Shown here one piece after another: positions 15,265-22,180 of a stretch of 57,796 nt of DNA; within the stretch, counting starts at the first letter, position 1, and every line of letters starts with the position of its first letter. Under the pieces are notes generated by a model. The model saw only the letters and a program-made list of their open reading frames with translations, ran no database searches and was not told where the DNA came from. The DNA is taken from positions 53,288 to 111,083 of the forward strand of contig FR883428.1 of the NCBI GenBank assembly GCA_000435835.1. Direction: 5' to 3'. Made by a program: the position numbers and the translations under genes. This DNA comes from Clostridium sp. CAG:221 (lineage in GTDB: Bacteria > Bacillota > Clostridia > Clostridiales > Clostridiaceae).

Positions 15265-15278
15265 CGACATTAATGTCG
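15265..15278. other. perfect 14-bp palindrome
   Basis: CGACATTAATGTCG is fully self-complementary and lies in a gene-free gap (15255-15387), followed by an unused ribosome-site-like GGGGGGAG. Possible operator or hairpin. Confidence 0.4.
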
Positions 15279-15301
15279 GTACCAAAAGGGGGGAGAAGAA
15301 C

Positions 15302-15323
15302 AGCGAACAATTCATTAATATTG
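15302..15323 (+). repeat. palindromic intergenic element, copy B1
   Basis: GCGAACAATTCATTAATATT matches copies D, E and G in the left half. No intact gene precedes it. Confidence 0.6.
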
Positions 15324-15349
15324 TTAATTAAAACAAATGTTTTAAGAAT

Positions 15350-15373
15350 AATTTGAAATTATTGCGAAGGAGA
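15350..15373 (+). repeat. palindromic intergenic element, copy B2
   Basis: AATTTGAAATTATTGCGAAG then GAGA; nearly the same as copy D in the right half. It ends in the ribosome site of the gene at 15388. Confidence 0.6.
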
Positions 15374-15387
15374 TGGAGGAATGAGAA

Positions 15388-15774
15388 ATGAGTAAAAAAT
15401 GGACTTATGAATTAAATACAATGAGTGATATATGGAGCGGTGGTATTTACGATAGCAGAGAAGAAGCTATAAGAGAAGCTACAAATGAAGCTTTAATAGA
15501 TGGTATTAAGAAATTCAAAATTGGGATATGTGAAGATGTGTTTAATTATGGTATAGATGCAGATGAAGTATTAGAGAGAATTGCTGAAGAAACATATGAA
15601 GATGTAGGGGAAGTTGCTGAATATTATTTAGATGATGTAACTAAAGAGCATAAAGAAGAATTACAAGATAAATTAAATGAAGTTTTTTATTCTTGGCAAG
15701 AAAAATATAATTACAAACCTAATTTCTATACTGTTGTAAGTGAAGAAATAATAGAAGTAGATAAGGAGCAGTAG
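15388..15774 (+). CDS. hypothetical acidic phage protein
   Basis: 128 residues opening MSKKWTYELNTMSDIWSGGI, with a pattern (YDSREEAIREATNEALIDG) reminiscent of uncharacterised clostridial phage proteins that I recall only loosely. Acidic throughout. Start chosen at the ATG after GATGGAGGA; an earlier ATG at 15381 ends after four codons. Confidence 0.6.
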   Translation: MSKKWTYELNTMSDIWSGGIYDSREEAIREATNEALIDGIKKFKIGICEDVFNYGIDADEVLERIAEETYEDVGEVAEYYLDDVTKEHKEELQDKLNEVFYSWQEKYNYKPNFYTVVSEEIIEVDKEQ

Positions 15775-15798
15775 TTCGCAATTCATTTAAATTGTGAA
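15775..15798 (+). repeat. palindromic intergenic element, copy C
   Basis: Begins right after the TAG stop. TTCGCAATT and AATTGTGAA are imperfect inverted arms around a 6-base centre, the clearest palindrome of the family. Its reverse complement resembles copies D and F. Confidence 0.6.
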
Positions 15799-15815
15799 CA
15801 GTAGTGGAGGCAATA

Positions 15816-15857
15816 TTGAAGATAGAAAAAGACAATGGACAGTTAAGTTTTATATAG
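15816..15857 (+). CDS. possible 13-residue peptide or gene remnant
   Basis: TTG start behind GTGGAGG; MKIEKDNGQLSFI then stop. Its end resembles the end of the protein at 20269 (PYQLSFIEL), so it may be the tail of a deleted gene that kept its ribosome site. Weak. Confidence 0.2.
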   Translation: MKIEKDNGQLSFI

Positions 15858-15869
15858 AGAGGTTTATAT

Positions 15870-16220
15870 ATGGATATAGGTGAAAAGTTAAAGCTTTTAG
15901 AAAAAACTAAAGAAACTTTAGACAAGCTTACAGATGAATTAAGGAAAAGAGCTTATATGAAGGCTCAAAATGAAAGAATATATAGAATGGCTTTAGCAAA
16001 GAAGGAGCTAAGTTTTAAAACTAGAGGGAATAATTATCCGGCTAGTATGATAGCTGATATGGCTAGAGGCGATGAAGAGGTTTCTAAACTTAGATACCAG
16101 AGGGATATATCAGTAATAGAGTGGGAAGTATGTAAGGACAAGCTAAAGAATGAAAGGATGCAGTGTGAGGCATTAAGAAGTTTGATAGCTTACGACAGAG
16201 CTAATTATCTAAACAGTTAA
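15870..16220 (+). CDS. hypothetical helical phage protein
   Basis: 116 residues, almost wholly helical, with RIYRMALAKKELSFKTRGNN and SMIADMARGDEEVSKLRYQR. This layout is shared by many Firmicute phage proteins of unknown role found just before SSB or HNH genes. ATG behind GAGAGG. Confidence 0.6.
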   Translation: MDIGEKLKLLEKTKETLDKLTDELRKRAYMKAQNERIYRMALAKKELSFKTRGNNYPASMIADMARGDEEVSKLRYQRDISVIEWEVCKDKLKNERMQCEALRSLIAYDRANYLNS

Positions 16221-16315
16221 TACTCATTAGGATGAAAATATTAAAGCACAAAAGATAAACTTTACATAATGTTGTAAAGGAATTATTAAAAGTGTATTTT
16301 TAGGGGGAATCATAA

Positions 16316-16588
16316 ATGGTTAATGAGAGTTTATTAAACAAAGGTGTTACAAAAGAATGCGCAAGTTATTGCATGAGGAGCATAGTTCAATTGCTTAATG
16401 GAAATACCAAAAAATTTGAAGAATATGCAGGTAAGGCATTAGAAATAAACAAGGAAGTAGAGGACAAGCAGAACTGGACAAGCTGTTCTTATAAACAAAA
16501 TGGTAAAAAGGTAAAAGCTAAACTTAATATGCTTACTGGAGAGATTGTAGATCTTGATGGGAACATATTAAAAGCTGTAACCAGATAG
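16316..16588 (+). CDS. hypothetical phage protein
   Basis: 90 residues. N-terminal helical part with two cysteines (KECASYCMRSIVQLLNGN), C-terminal beta part (KKVKAKLNMLTGEIVDLDGN). ATG behind TAGGGGGAA. Not recognised. Confidence 0.55.
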   Translation: MVNESLLNKGVTKECASYCMRSIVQLLNGNTKKFEEYAGKALEINKEVEDKQNWTSCSYKQNGKKVKAKLNMLTGEIVDLDGNILKAVTR

Positions 16589-16602
16589 GAGGATAAAGAA
16601 AT

Positions 16603-16788
16603 ATGAAAAATCAAGCTAATTTAATTGTGGAGTATGAAGCTAGATATAAGGAAGCAGAAAAGAAAACTAATGAGCTTATCATAAGAAATAGAGAGTTAGC
16701 AGAATGGATGCAGCAGATAGAGAGTAAGAATGATGAGTTGCAAAAGGAAAATGAGCTATTAAGAAAAGTATTGAAGGAAGTTTTATAG
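16603..16788 (+). CDS. small coiled-coil protein
   Basis: 61 residues of heptad-like sequence (LAEWMQQIESKNDELQKENE), likely a dimerising coiled coil. ATG behind AGGAGGATA. It precedes the antirepressor gene by 12 bases. Function unknown. Confidence 0.55.
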   Translation: MKNQANLIVEYEARYKEAEKKTNELIIRNRELAEWMQQIESKNDELQKENELLRKVLKEVL

Positions 16789-16800
16789 GAGGAAATACAG

Positions 16801-17550
16801 ATGGCTAAAATAATTATTGGCGATGAAGTAATAGAAAATAATAACGGGGAAATAGTAGTAAATCAATTTGATGGAGAATTAGTAGTTAGTAGCAGACAAA
16901 TTGCAGAAAATTTTGGGAAGCAACATAAAAATGTTGTTCAAGCTATTGAAAATATCAAAGCTGAAAATTCAGCTGTGACCAAAATGTTTATAGAAAGCAG
17001 CTATAAAGCAGGTACTGGTAAAAATTATAAAGAGTATTTATTAACAAGAGATGGTTTCAGTTTATTAGTAATGGGGTTCAATGGTTCAGAAGCATTGGAT
17101 TGGAAGCTAAGGTATATAGAAGCTTTTAATAAGATGGAGGCTACACTAAAAGAACAGAAACAATTAACTCCTATGCAGATGTTAGAACTTCAATTTGAAG
17201 TTCTAAAGGATCACGATAAAAAGTTACTAGAAGTTGATAAGAAAGTAACTAATTTAGAGAATACAATGACTATTGATTATGGCCAACAAGAAGTTATTCA
17301 AAGAATTGCAAAAGAAAGATTGGTTGATGTTTTAGGAGGAAAAGATACTCCAGCATATAAAGAGCTTAGTAAGAAAGTATTCAGTAATCTATGGAAAAGA
17401 TATAAGCAAGTTTTTCATGTTGCAAGTTATAAGGATACAGCTAAAAAAGATTATGAAGCAGCAATAGATTATATAAAGAAGTGGGAGCCAAATAAGGAAT
17501 TAGGATATATGATTATTGGAGCAAATAATCAAATTCAGTTTAATAATTAA
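16801..17550 (+). CDS. rha: Rha / ORF6C antirepressor
   Basis: 249 residues. Residues 20-115 form a Rha domain (LVVSSRQIAENFGKQHKNVV, then YLLTRDGFSLLVMGFNGSEA, ending WKLRYIEAFNKME). Residues 160-240 match the ORF6C domain (YGQQEVIQRIAKERLVDVLG, KKVFSNLWKRYKQVFHVASY). Proteins of this architecture act as antirepressors or regulators of lytic growth and would oppose the CI-like protein at 1710, which lacks a self-cleaving domain. Strong AGGAGG site. Confidence 0.9.
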   Translation: MAKIIIGDEVIENNNGEIVVNQFDGELVVSSRQIAENFGKQHKNVVQAIENIKAENSAVTKMFIESSYKAGTGKNYKEYLLTRDGFSLLVMGFNGSEALDWKLRYIEAFNKMEATLKEQKQLTPMQMLELQFEVLKDHDKKLLEVDKKVTNLENTMTIDYGQQEVIQRIAKERLVDVLGGKDTPAYKELSKKVFSNLWKRYKQVFHVASYKDTAKKDYEAAIDYIKKWEPNKELGYMIIGANNQIQFNN

Positions 17551-17571
17551 TAATGTATTGGAGGGTATAAA

Positions 17572-17802
17572 ATGAAAAATAAGTTAACAGATTTAAATGA
17601 TCACTTATTTATGGCACTGGAAAGATTAAATGATGAAGAGATTACTGAGGCTGAATTATATCAAGAAATAGATAGAGCTAAGGCTATAGCAGGAGTAGCA
17701 GCACAAATAATAAATAACGGGCAACTAGTATTAAAAGCTCAAAAATTAAAGAAGGACTATATAGGTGAAGATAAAAAATTACCACCAATGTTAGAAGGGT
17801 AA
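17572..17802 (+). CDS. small conserved phage protein
   Basis: 76 residues, helical (KLTDLNDHLFMALERLNDEE, DRAKAIAGVAAQIINNGQLV), ending PPMLEG. I recall similar short proteins next to HNH or Rha genes in clostridial phages. ATG behind GGAGGG. Function unknown. Confidence 0.6.
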   Translation: MKNKLTDLNDHLFMALERLNDEEITEAELYQEIDRAKAIAGVAAQIINNGQLVLKAQKLKKDYIGEDKKLPPMLEG

Positions 17803-17807
17803 AGTAT

Positions 17808-18428
17808 ATGGCAAGGACACTAAGAGTTGCTCACAAATGGAGCGATGAAGAAAAGGATTATTTAAGAGAAATAACATCAGGAAGGCATTATAAAGAAATA
17901 GTAGAATTAATGAATGCAAAGTTTGAGTATGAATTTAATATAGGGCAAATAAAAGCAGCTATAGCTAGACATAAATTAAATACAGGATTTACTGGACACT
18001 TTCCCAAAGGTAATATTCCTTTTAACAAAGGGACTAAGGGGCTTATGAAAGCTAATAAGACATCTTACAAAAAGGGTAATATACCACAGAGTTATAAGCC
18101 AGTTGGCACTGAAAGAATAACTGAAGATGGATATACAGAAATAAAAGTTAAGGATCCTAATGTTTGGAAATTTAAACATAGGATAATATACGAAGAACAT
18201 TATGGAGAAATTCCAAAGGGATATGTAGTTATGTTTTTAGATAGGGATAAAAGTAATTTTGATATTAATAATTTAATATTAATTTCACGAAATCAGCTAA
18301 GGACATTAAATCAAAATGATTTAATTAAAGATGATCCTGAATTAACTAAGAGTGGAATTATATTAGCAGACTTATTAATTAAGATAAATGAAAAAGATAA
18401 AGAAATAAAAAAGAATGGAGAGGATTAA
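17808..18428 (+). CDS. HNH homing-type endonuclease
   Basis: 206 residues. The C-terminal half carries an HNH fold (about 118-160): WKFKHRIIYEEHYGEIPKGY and VMFLDRDKSNFDINNLILIS, with the first His and the Asn/Asn-Leu residues in place. The N-terminal half has a helix-turn-helix-like start (HKWSDEEKDYLREITSGRHY) and a KGNIPFNKG repeat-like linker. Free-standing HNH nucleases of this type spread between phage genomes and can also help packaging or recombination. Confidence 0.85.
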   Translation: MARTLRVAHKWSDEEKDYLREITSGRHYKEIVELMNAKFEYEFNIGQIKAAIARHKLNTGFTGHFPKGNIPFNKGTKGLMKANKTSYKKGNIPQSYKPVGTERITEDGYTEIKVKDPNVWKFKHRIIYEEHYGEIPKGYVVMFLDRDKSNFDINNLILISRNQLRTLNQNDLIKDDPELTKSGIILADLLIKINEKDKEIKKNGED

Positions 18429-18429
18429 T

Positions 18430-18690
18430 ATGGAAGAATTAGATGTAGTGGAAGCATTAAGAATTGATGAGTTAATAGGGAGAAAGGTAAGACATTTTAA
18501 AGGTAAGGAATATCTAGTATTAGGAACAGTAATTCATACTGAAACATTAGAAACTATGGTTTTATATAAAGCGTTATATGGAACATGTGAAACTTATGTA
18601 AGACCAATAAAGATGTTCTTAAGTGAAGTTGATAGAGAAAAATATCCTGATGCAAAGCAAGTATATAGATTGGAGTTAGTAGGCGATTAA
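18430..18690 (+). CDS. DUF1653 family protein
   Basis: 86 residues. The DUF1653 pattern is clear: GRKVRHFKGKEYLVLGTVIH, ETMVLYKALYGTCETYVRP, then MFLSEVDREKYPDAKQVYR. These small beta-barrel proteins are common in bacteria and phages; function unknown. The ATG at 18430 sits behind GGAGAGG; another ATG five codons upstream lies inside that ribosome site. Confidence 0.85.
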   Translation: MEELDVVEALRIDELIGRKVRHFKGKEYLVLGTVIHTETLETMVLYKALYGTCETYVRPIKMFLSEVDREKYPDAKQVYRLELVGD

Positions 18691-18716
18691 AATGCTAATA
18701 TGAAAGGATATTAAAA

Positions 18717-18872
18717 ATGGCTAAAGGAATTAGAGGGAAAGATGTTTATAAAATTAAAAGAGTTAATGAGAAAAGCATAGTTATTATATTTAATAATGGT
18801 AGAAAACTATTATTTGAAGCAACTATGGTAGATTATGATGATTGTGAATTGTTAGCAAGAGAAATTGAGTAG
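18717..18872 (+). CDS. small beta-rich phage protein
   Basis: 51 residues: MAKGIRGKDVYKIKRVNEKS, then IVIIFNNGRKLLFEATMVDY, acidic end. The strand pattern suggests a small barrel. ATG behind GAAAGGATA. Its stop codon abuts palindromic element D. Confidence 0.5.
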   Translation: MAKGIRGKDVYKIKRVNEKSIVIIFNNGRKLLFEATMVDYDDCELLAREIE

Positions 18873-18900
18873 CGAACAATTTGAATATATTGCGAAGGAG
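18873..18900 (+). repeat. palindromic intergenic element, copy D
   Basis: CGAACAATTTGAATATATTG, then CGAAGGAG. The clearest complete copy: it starts immediately after a stop codon and ends with the AAGGAG ribosome site of the next gene. Confidence 0.7.
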
Positions 18901-18909
18901 AGAAGAGAA

Positions 18910-19092
18910 GTGGAAATGACGTTGTTTACTAAAAACAAAGAAAATTGGACTAGATTTAAAGTGGGAGTAAAACAGATATATACAATTCCACCTAAGGTAT
19001 TACTTGCTTTAGGTGAGCCTACAAAGAAAACAACTAGATTTTATTATTGGGAAAAGAAAGGTGATTTTCTTAATGGTAGAGATTTAGATTAA
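18910..19092 (+). CDS. small hypothetical protein
   Basis: 60 residues (VEMTLFTKNKENWTRFKVGV at the start), basic with several aromatics (TTRFYYWEKKGDF). GTG at 18910 lies nine bases after AAGGAG; an ATG two codons later is possible. Both flanks are palindromic elements. Not recognised. Confidence 0.5.
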   Translation: MEMTLFTKNKENWTRFKVGVKQIYTIPPKVLLALGEPTKKTTRFYYWEKKGDFLNGRDLD

Positions 19093-19120
19093 TTCACAAT
19101 TCATTAATATTGCAAGGAAA
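19093..19120 (+). repeat. palindromic intergenic element, copy E
   Basis: TTCACAATTCATTAATATTG then CAAGGAAA, immediately after a stop codon. It shares CAATTCATTAATATTG with copy B1. Confidence 0.65.
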
Positions 19121-19132
19121 GGGATATAGAAA

Positions 19133-19306
19133 ATGAAAATAAAAGACTTAATAAGAGAGCTTAGTGAATTTGATGAAAATTTAGATATTGAAGTTCGTAA
19201 AGTATATAGAACTGGTAGGGTTGATAAATTTACAATTGAAAAGATTGTACCTTGTATTCGTAAAGAAAGTAAAGAAACTGTAAGAGCAATAGTTAGAATA
19301 AAATAA
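19133..19306 (+). CDS. small hypothetical protein
   Basis: 57 residues: MKIKDLIRELSEFDENLDIE, then beta-like stretches and a basic end. The opening resembles short phage proteins of the type KDLIKELEKFDPDLEV found before zinc-ribbon genes. Ribosome site GGAAAGGG. Confidence 0.5.
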   Translation: MKIKDLIRELSEFDENLDIEVRKVYRTGRVDKFTIEKIVPCIRKESKETVRAIVRIK

Positions 19307-19313
19307 CTATTTT

Positions 19314-19340
19314 AATAAACAATTTGAATAAAATGTGAAG
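19314..19340 (+). repeat. palindromic intergenic element, copy F
   Basis: AATAAACAATTTGAATAAAA then TGTGAAG, close to copy D in its left half; followed by the TGGAGG site of the next gene. Confidence 0.55.
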
Positions 19341-19356
19341 TTATGGAGGAAATACA

Positions 19357-19626
19357 ATGTGTAAGTTTTGCGAAGAAAATAAAAAGTTGATGACAAGTAT
19401 AGGTGATGAAGATTTATCTTTAATACTAGATGAAGAAAATAGGAATATATTGAAGATAAGAATAGCATATTTATCTGGAATGGCGGTTACAAAACCAATA
19501 AAAATATATTATTGCCCATTTTGTGGGAAAGATTTAAAAGAACTAAATTGTAGAATTTGTATAAATTACAACCTAGGTGATGGAGTAGATGATATATCAT
19601 ATTGTGAAGGGTGTAAATTTAAATAA
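19357..19626 (+). CDS. zinc-ribbon protein
   Basis: 89 residues with CKFC (2-5), CPFCG near residue 54, CRIC and a final CEGC, so two probable zinc sites. Short phage proteins with YYCPFCGKDL are common and may bind nucleic acid or partner proteins. ATG behind TGGAGG. Confidence 0.65.
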   Translation: MCKFCEENKKLMTSIGDEDLSLILDEENRNILKIRIAYLSGMAVTKPIKIYYCPFCGKDLKELNCRICINYNLGDGVDDISYCEGCKFK

Positions 19627-19650
19627 CGAACAATTCAATAAAATTAAGAA
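19627..19650 (+). repeat. palindromic intergenic element, copy G
   Basis: CGAACAATTCAATAAAATTA then AGAA, directly after a stop codon. The right half is degenerate. Confidence 0.55.
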
Positions 19651-19665
19651 ATAGGGGGATGTAGG

Positions 19666-19803
19666 ATGTACAGAATTTACAAAGTGGTTGATAACTGTTT
19701 GATAAAGACAAGCTATGCATCAAATGATAAAAAATTAATAAGGAAAATACGTGGGAATATAAGCCATGGCCATACTGAGTTTGTAGTTAGATGTGAAAAA
19801 TAA
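19666..19803 (+). CDS. small hypothetical protein
   Basis: 45 residues: MYRIYKVVDNCLIKTSYASN, basic, ending EFVVRCEK. ATG behind GGGGGATGTAGG. Tight packing with its neighbours is the main support. Confidence 0.45.
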   Translation: MYRIYKVVDNCLIKTSYASNDKKLIRKIRGNISHGHTEFVVRCEK

Positions 19804-19825
19804 AAATAAGAAAAGAGGTAGAAAC

Positions 19826-20269
19826 ATGAATAAGGTAATTTTAATTGGAAGATTAACAAAGGATCCGGAGCTTAGATATACTCCAGGTAATGGAACAGCA
19901 GTAACAACATTAACTTTAGCAGTTGATAATTATAATAGCAAAACTGGTGAGAAAGGAGCAGATTTTATACCAGTAGTAATATGGGGAAAACAAGCTGAGA
20001 ATACAGCTCAATATATGATAAAAGGTAGTCAAATTGCTATAAGTGGTAGAATTACAACTAGATCTTATGATGCAAAAGATGGTACTAAGAGATATGTTAC
20101 AGAAGTAGTTGCAGATATGATTAATGGAGTAAGCTTTTTATCAAAAGGTAATGGAAATAATTCAAGCACAGGAAATAGCAATCCAGGTAATGATAATAAT
20201 GATGCATTTGGAGATATGGGATTTGATAGTGATATGACACCAGTAGATGATGGAGATATGCCATTCTAA
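19826..20269 (+). CDS. ssb: single-stranded DNA-binding protein
   Basis: 147 residues. OB-fold with MNKVILIGRLTKDPELRYTP, FIPVVIWGKQAENTAQYMIK and GRITTRSYDAKDG, then a Gly/Asn-rich linker and the acidic tip DDGDMPF that recruits SSB partners. Protects single-stranded DNA during replication and RecT annealing. The ATG at 19826 gives the canonical SSB N-terminus behind AGAGGTAG; a longer reading to 19793 would run through the preceding gene. Confidence 0.95.
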   Translation: MNKVILIGRLTKDPELRYTPGNGTAVTTLTLAVDNYNSKTGEKGADFIPVVIWGKQAENTAQYMIKGSQIAISGRITTRSYDAKDGTKRYVTEVVADMINGVSFLSKGNGNNSSTGNSNPGNDNNDAFGDMGFDSDMTPVDDGDMPF

Positions 20270-20586
20270 TGGATACATCAAGAAAAACTTTGACTGATAG
20301 GAATACATGTAACTTTTGTATTCACTATCAGCAAAAGATAAGCAACAGTGGTAAAAAGCTGTGTAGGGGTAAATGTAGGGTAACAGGAACTTATAAGCAG
20401 AGAACTAATTATAAATGCAAAAAGAATTTTCAAGATAATGGGCAGATGAAATTATCTATTGAGCAAGAGAGTAAAGAGGATAATATAGAAGAGATAAAAG
20501 GCAATCAATTAGAGATAGATGACTTTTTAAAAGATGAAGATAAGAGTAGTTTAAAACCCTATCAATTAAGCTTTATAGAGTTATAA
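20269..20586 (+). CDS. cysteine-rich zinc-finger-like protein
   Basis: 105 residues. The N-terminal half has CNFC, CRGKC and a later Cys (ITNYKCKKN-like), a probable zinc site. The acidic C-terminus ends LKPYQLSFIEL, where QLSF recalls the QLxLF clamp-binding motif but is not a good match. Start overlaps the ssb stop (TAATG), so translation is coupled with SSB. Confidence 0.5.
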   Translation: MDTSRKTLTDRNTCNFCIHYQQKISNSGKKLCRGKCRVTGTYKQRTNYKCKKNFQDNGQMKLSIEQESKEDNIEEIKGNQLEIDDFLKDEDKSSLKPYQLSFIEL

Positions 20587-20629
20587 CAGTAATTGTTTAA
20601 AATGAGAATTAAATTATAGAGGTGTAAAA

Positions 20630-20950
20630 ATGAGTAAATATAGAAAAAAACCAGTTGAAATAGAAGCTGTTAAATTTGATGGAACTGACGAAAGTGTTGA
20701 ATGGTTATTACCTCAATTAAAAAGTGGGGAAATAGGTAGGGCTTGTAATAAATTATATATAAAAACATTAGAAGGAGTTATGGAAGCTAAAGTTGGGGAT
20801 TACGTAATAAAAGGTATTAATGGTGAATTTTATCCATGTAAACCAGACATATTTGAAAAAACTTATGAGAAAGTTATTGAAGTAACAGAAGATGATAGAA
20901 AAGATATATTAAAAGCAAGCATTGAGTATGACAATAGATTAGGATATTAG
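20630..20950 (+). CDS. conserved phage protein (PGDYG-like)
   Basis: 106 residues: MSKYRKKPVEIEAVKFDGTD, then KVGDYVIKGINGEFYPCKPD and IFEKTYEKV. This small beta-rich protein is widespread in prophages of Gram-positive and Gram-negative bacteria; function unknown. ATG behind AGAGGTG. Confidence 0.75.
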   Translation: MSKYRKKPVEIEAVKFDGTDESVEWLLPQLKSGEIGRACNKLYIKTLEGVMEAKVGDYVIKGINGEFYPCKPDIFEKTYEKVIEVTEDDRKDILKASIEYDNRLGY

Positions 20951-20976
20951 TTCATAATTCATAGAAAATAGGAGGA
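20951..20976 (+). repeat. palindromic intergenic element, copy H (partial)
   Basis: TTCATAATTCATAGAAAATA then GGAGGA, directly after a stop codon and fused with the next ribosome site. Matches copies C and E in the left part only. Confidence 0.4.
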
Positions 20977-20979
20977 TTT

Positions 20980-21132
20980 ATGAAGAAGTTAAAAAAGCTC
21001 ACTAGAGAACAAAAGAAAATAGTTATAGAGAATGGTATGGATCCAAGAGAGTTCTTAGCAGAAAGAGATACTCCAGAGGTGTTTATATTTGTGAATAAGA
21101 GAACTGGAGAGAAGTTTGAATTTAATAAATAA
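20980..21132 (+). CDS. DUF6906-like small protein
   Basis: 50 residues: MKKLKKLTREQKKIVIENGM, DPREFLAERDTPEVFIFVNK, then RTGEKFEFNK. The order (LTREQK, a DP or NP turn, then a strand with a basic end) fits the small DUF6906 family of clostridial phages as I recall it. A second relative seems present at 54349. ATG behind AGGAGG. Confidence 0.6.
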   Translation: MKKLKKLTREQKKIVIENGMDPREFLAERDTPEVFIFVNKRTGEKFEFNK

Positions 21133-21148
21133 TGCAAAGGGTGAGAAT

Positions 21149-21691
21149 ATGGATAATAGAAATGGGGATAAAGGGAATAAAGAATTTAAAAAAATAGAAG
21201 AGATGCTTTATAATTATTTTAATAAAGAAAAGAGAATAGATGCTTTAAAACATCAGATAAAAATATTAGATAAGCAGATAGAAAAGATAGACAATGATTT
21301 AAGGACCTGCAATATAACATTAGAGGAAGAAAGCTCAAGCCCTTCATTTGATGAAAGAGTGCAAACTTCAAGTGATGGAATGAGTTATGCTGAAAGAGAA
21401 GTAATGAGAATTACTGACTTAAAGATAAAGAGAAAGCATGAAAAAGAATTAGAGAAAGAAGAACTGTTGGGGCTAATAGACAAGATAGAATTAGATAATG
21501 CTATATTAGAATATAATATTCAATCACTTAATTCAGAATGGTACAAGCTAATAGAATTAAAGTATAAGTTTAAAAAGAAAGAGCAACAGATTTCAGAGGA
21601 ACTTAACATAAGTCAGAGTCAAGTAAACAGGATTAAACAGAAGATAATAGCTGATATAAATAGATGGGAAGATTGGAAGAGGACCAAATAA
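21149..21691 (+). CDS. sigma-70 region 4-like late transcription regulator
   Basis: 180 residues. A long coiled-coil N-terminal part (RIDALKHQIKILDKQIEKID) is followed by a sigma region 4-like helix-turn-helix at about 137-176 (WYKLIELKYKFKKKEQQISE, then ELNISQSQVNRIKQKIIADI). Its place at the end of the early genes, just before the packaging operon, is that of ArpU/RinA-type activators of late genes. ATG at 21149 behind AAAGGGTGAG. The repeat array at 21694 is its likely target. Confidence 0.8.
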   Translation: MDNRNGDKGNKEFKKIEEMLYNYFNKEKRIDALKHQIKILDKQIEKIDNDLRTCNITLEEESSSPSFDERVQTSSDGMSYAEREVMRITDLKIKRKHEKELEKEELLGLIDKIELDNAILEYNIQSLNSEWYKLIELKYKFKKKEQQISEELNISQSQVNRIKQKIIADINRWEDWKRTK

Positions 21692-21693
21692 GC

Positions 21694-21732
21694 GGTACTA
21701 AAATACGGTACTTTGTGGTACTGCTTCGGTAC
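21694..21732. promoter_or_regulatory. four GGTAC boxes at near-helical spacing
   Basis: GGTAC occurs at 21694, 21707, 21717 and 21728, steps of 13, 10 and 11 bases, so the boxes lie roughly on one face of the helix. They start three bases after the late-regulator gene. Candidate binding array for that regulator or for the small terminase (cos/pac region). Confidence 0.5.
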
Positions 21733-21780
21733 AAGGAATATTTGGAAGTGAAAGTATTATGAAAGAATTAATTAAATAAC

Positions 21781-21834
21781 TGCATAAAAAGTGCATAAAA
21801 TAAGGGTAATGTAGTTTAAAAAATATGGTAAAAT
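21781..21834 (+). promoter_or_regulatory. direct repeats and candidate late promoter
   Basis: TGCATAAAA is repeated at 21781 and 21792, 11 bases apart. Downstream, TGG-TAAAAT (21826-21834) is an extended -10 element without a good -35, as expected for an activator-dependent promoter. The remainder of the 21692-21948 gap holds a short ATGAT/ATCAT hairpin (21843-21855) and no gene. Confidence 0.35.
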
Positions 21835-21891
21835 ATTTATAGATGATTTTATCATTATTATTCTAGCCAATACAATTGATACGAGTAAAGA

Positions 21892-21920
21892 GCATCTGCA
21901 AGTAAGCAGGTGCTTTTTAT
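21892..21920 (+). terminator. intrinsic terminator before the packaging operon
   Basis: GCATCTGC and GCAGGTGC form an 8-bp stem (one T-G pair) around a 6-base loop, followed by TTTTTAT. It should stop early transcription. It also lies downstream of the candidate late promoter, which would require readthrough. Confidence 0.8.
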
Positions 21921-21948
21921 TATGCTTTTTATGAGGGGGTGAGGGCGT

Positions 21949-22158
21949 ATGGAAAAGGAATATTTAATTTTAAAATGTAATAAGTGCAAAAAGACTACAA
22001 TAGTTTTGTTTAGACAGGTTGATTTAAATGGGTTCTTAGTATGTTCTCATTGTAGTAGTAAAAAAGTAAATGTAGTTGGAAGTACAGATGATGCAAGAGA
22101 ATGTATGGAACATGCAGTATATAAAAGAGAAAAAGGTGCATTAAAGCAAATTAAATAG
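21949..22158 (+). CDS. zinc-ribbon protein
   Basis: 69 residues: LILKCNKCKKTTIVLFRQVD and VCSHCSSKKVNVVGS, two CxxC knuckles forming a zinc ribbon, then a short charged tail. It is the first gene after the terminator. ATG behind GAGGGGGTGAGGG. Often found ahead of terminase genes in clostridial phages; role unknown. Confidence 0.65.
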   Translation: MEKEYLILKCNKCKKTTIVLFRQVDLNGFLVCSHCSSKKVNVVGSTDDARECMEHAVYKREKGALKQIK

Positions 22159-22180
22159 ATATAAGGTAGGTAAACATAAT

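Noticed and set aside
20572..20586. Sliding-clamp-binding motif at the end of the Cys-rich protein
   Set aside because: QLSFIEL lacks the LF pair of the QLxLF consensus, so the match is too weak to claim.
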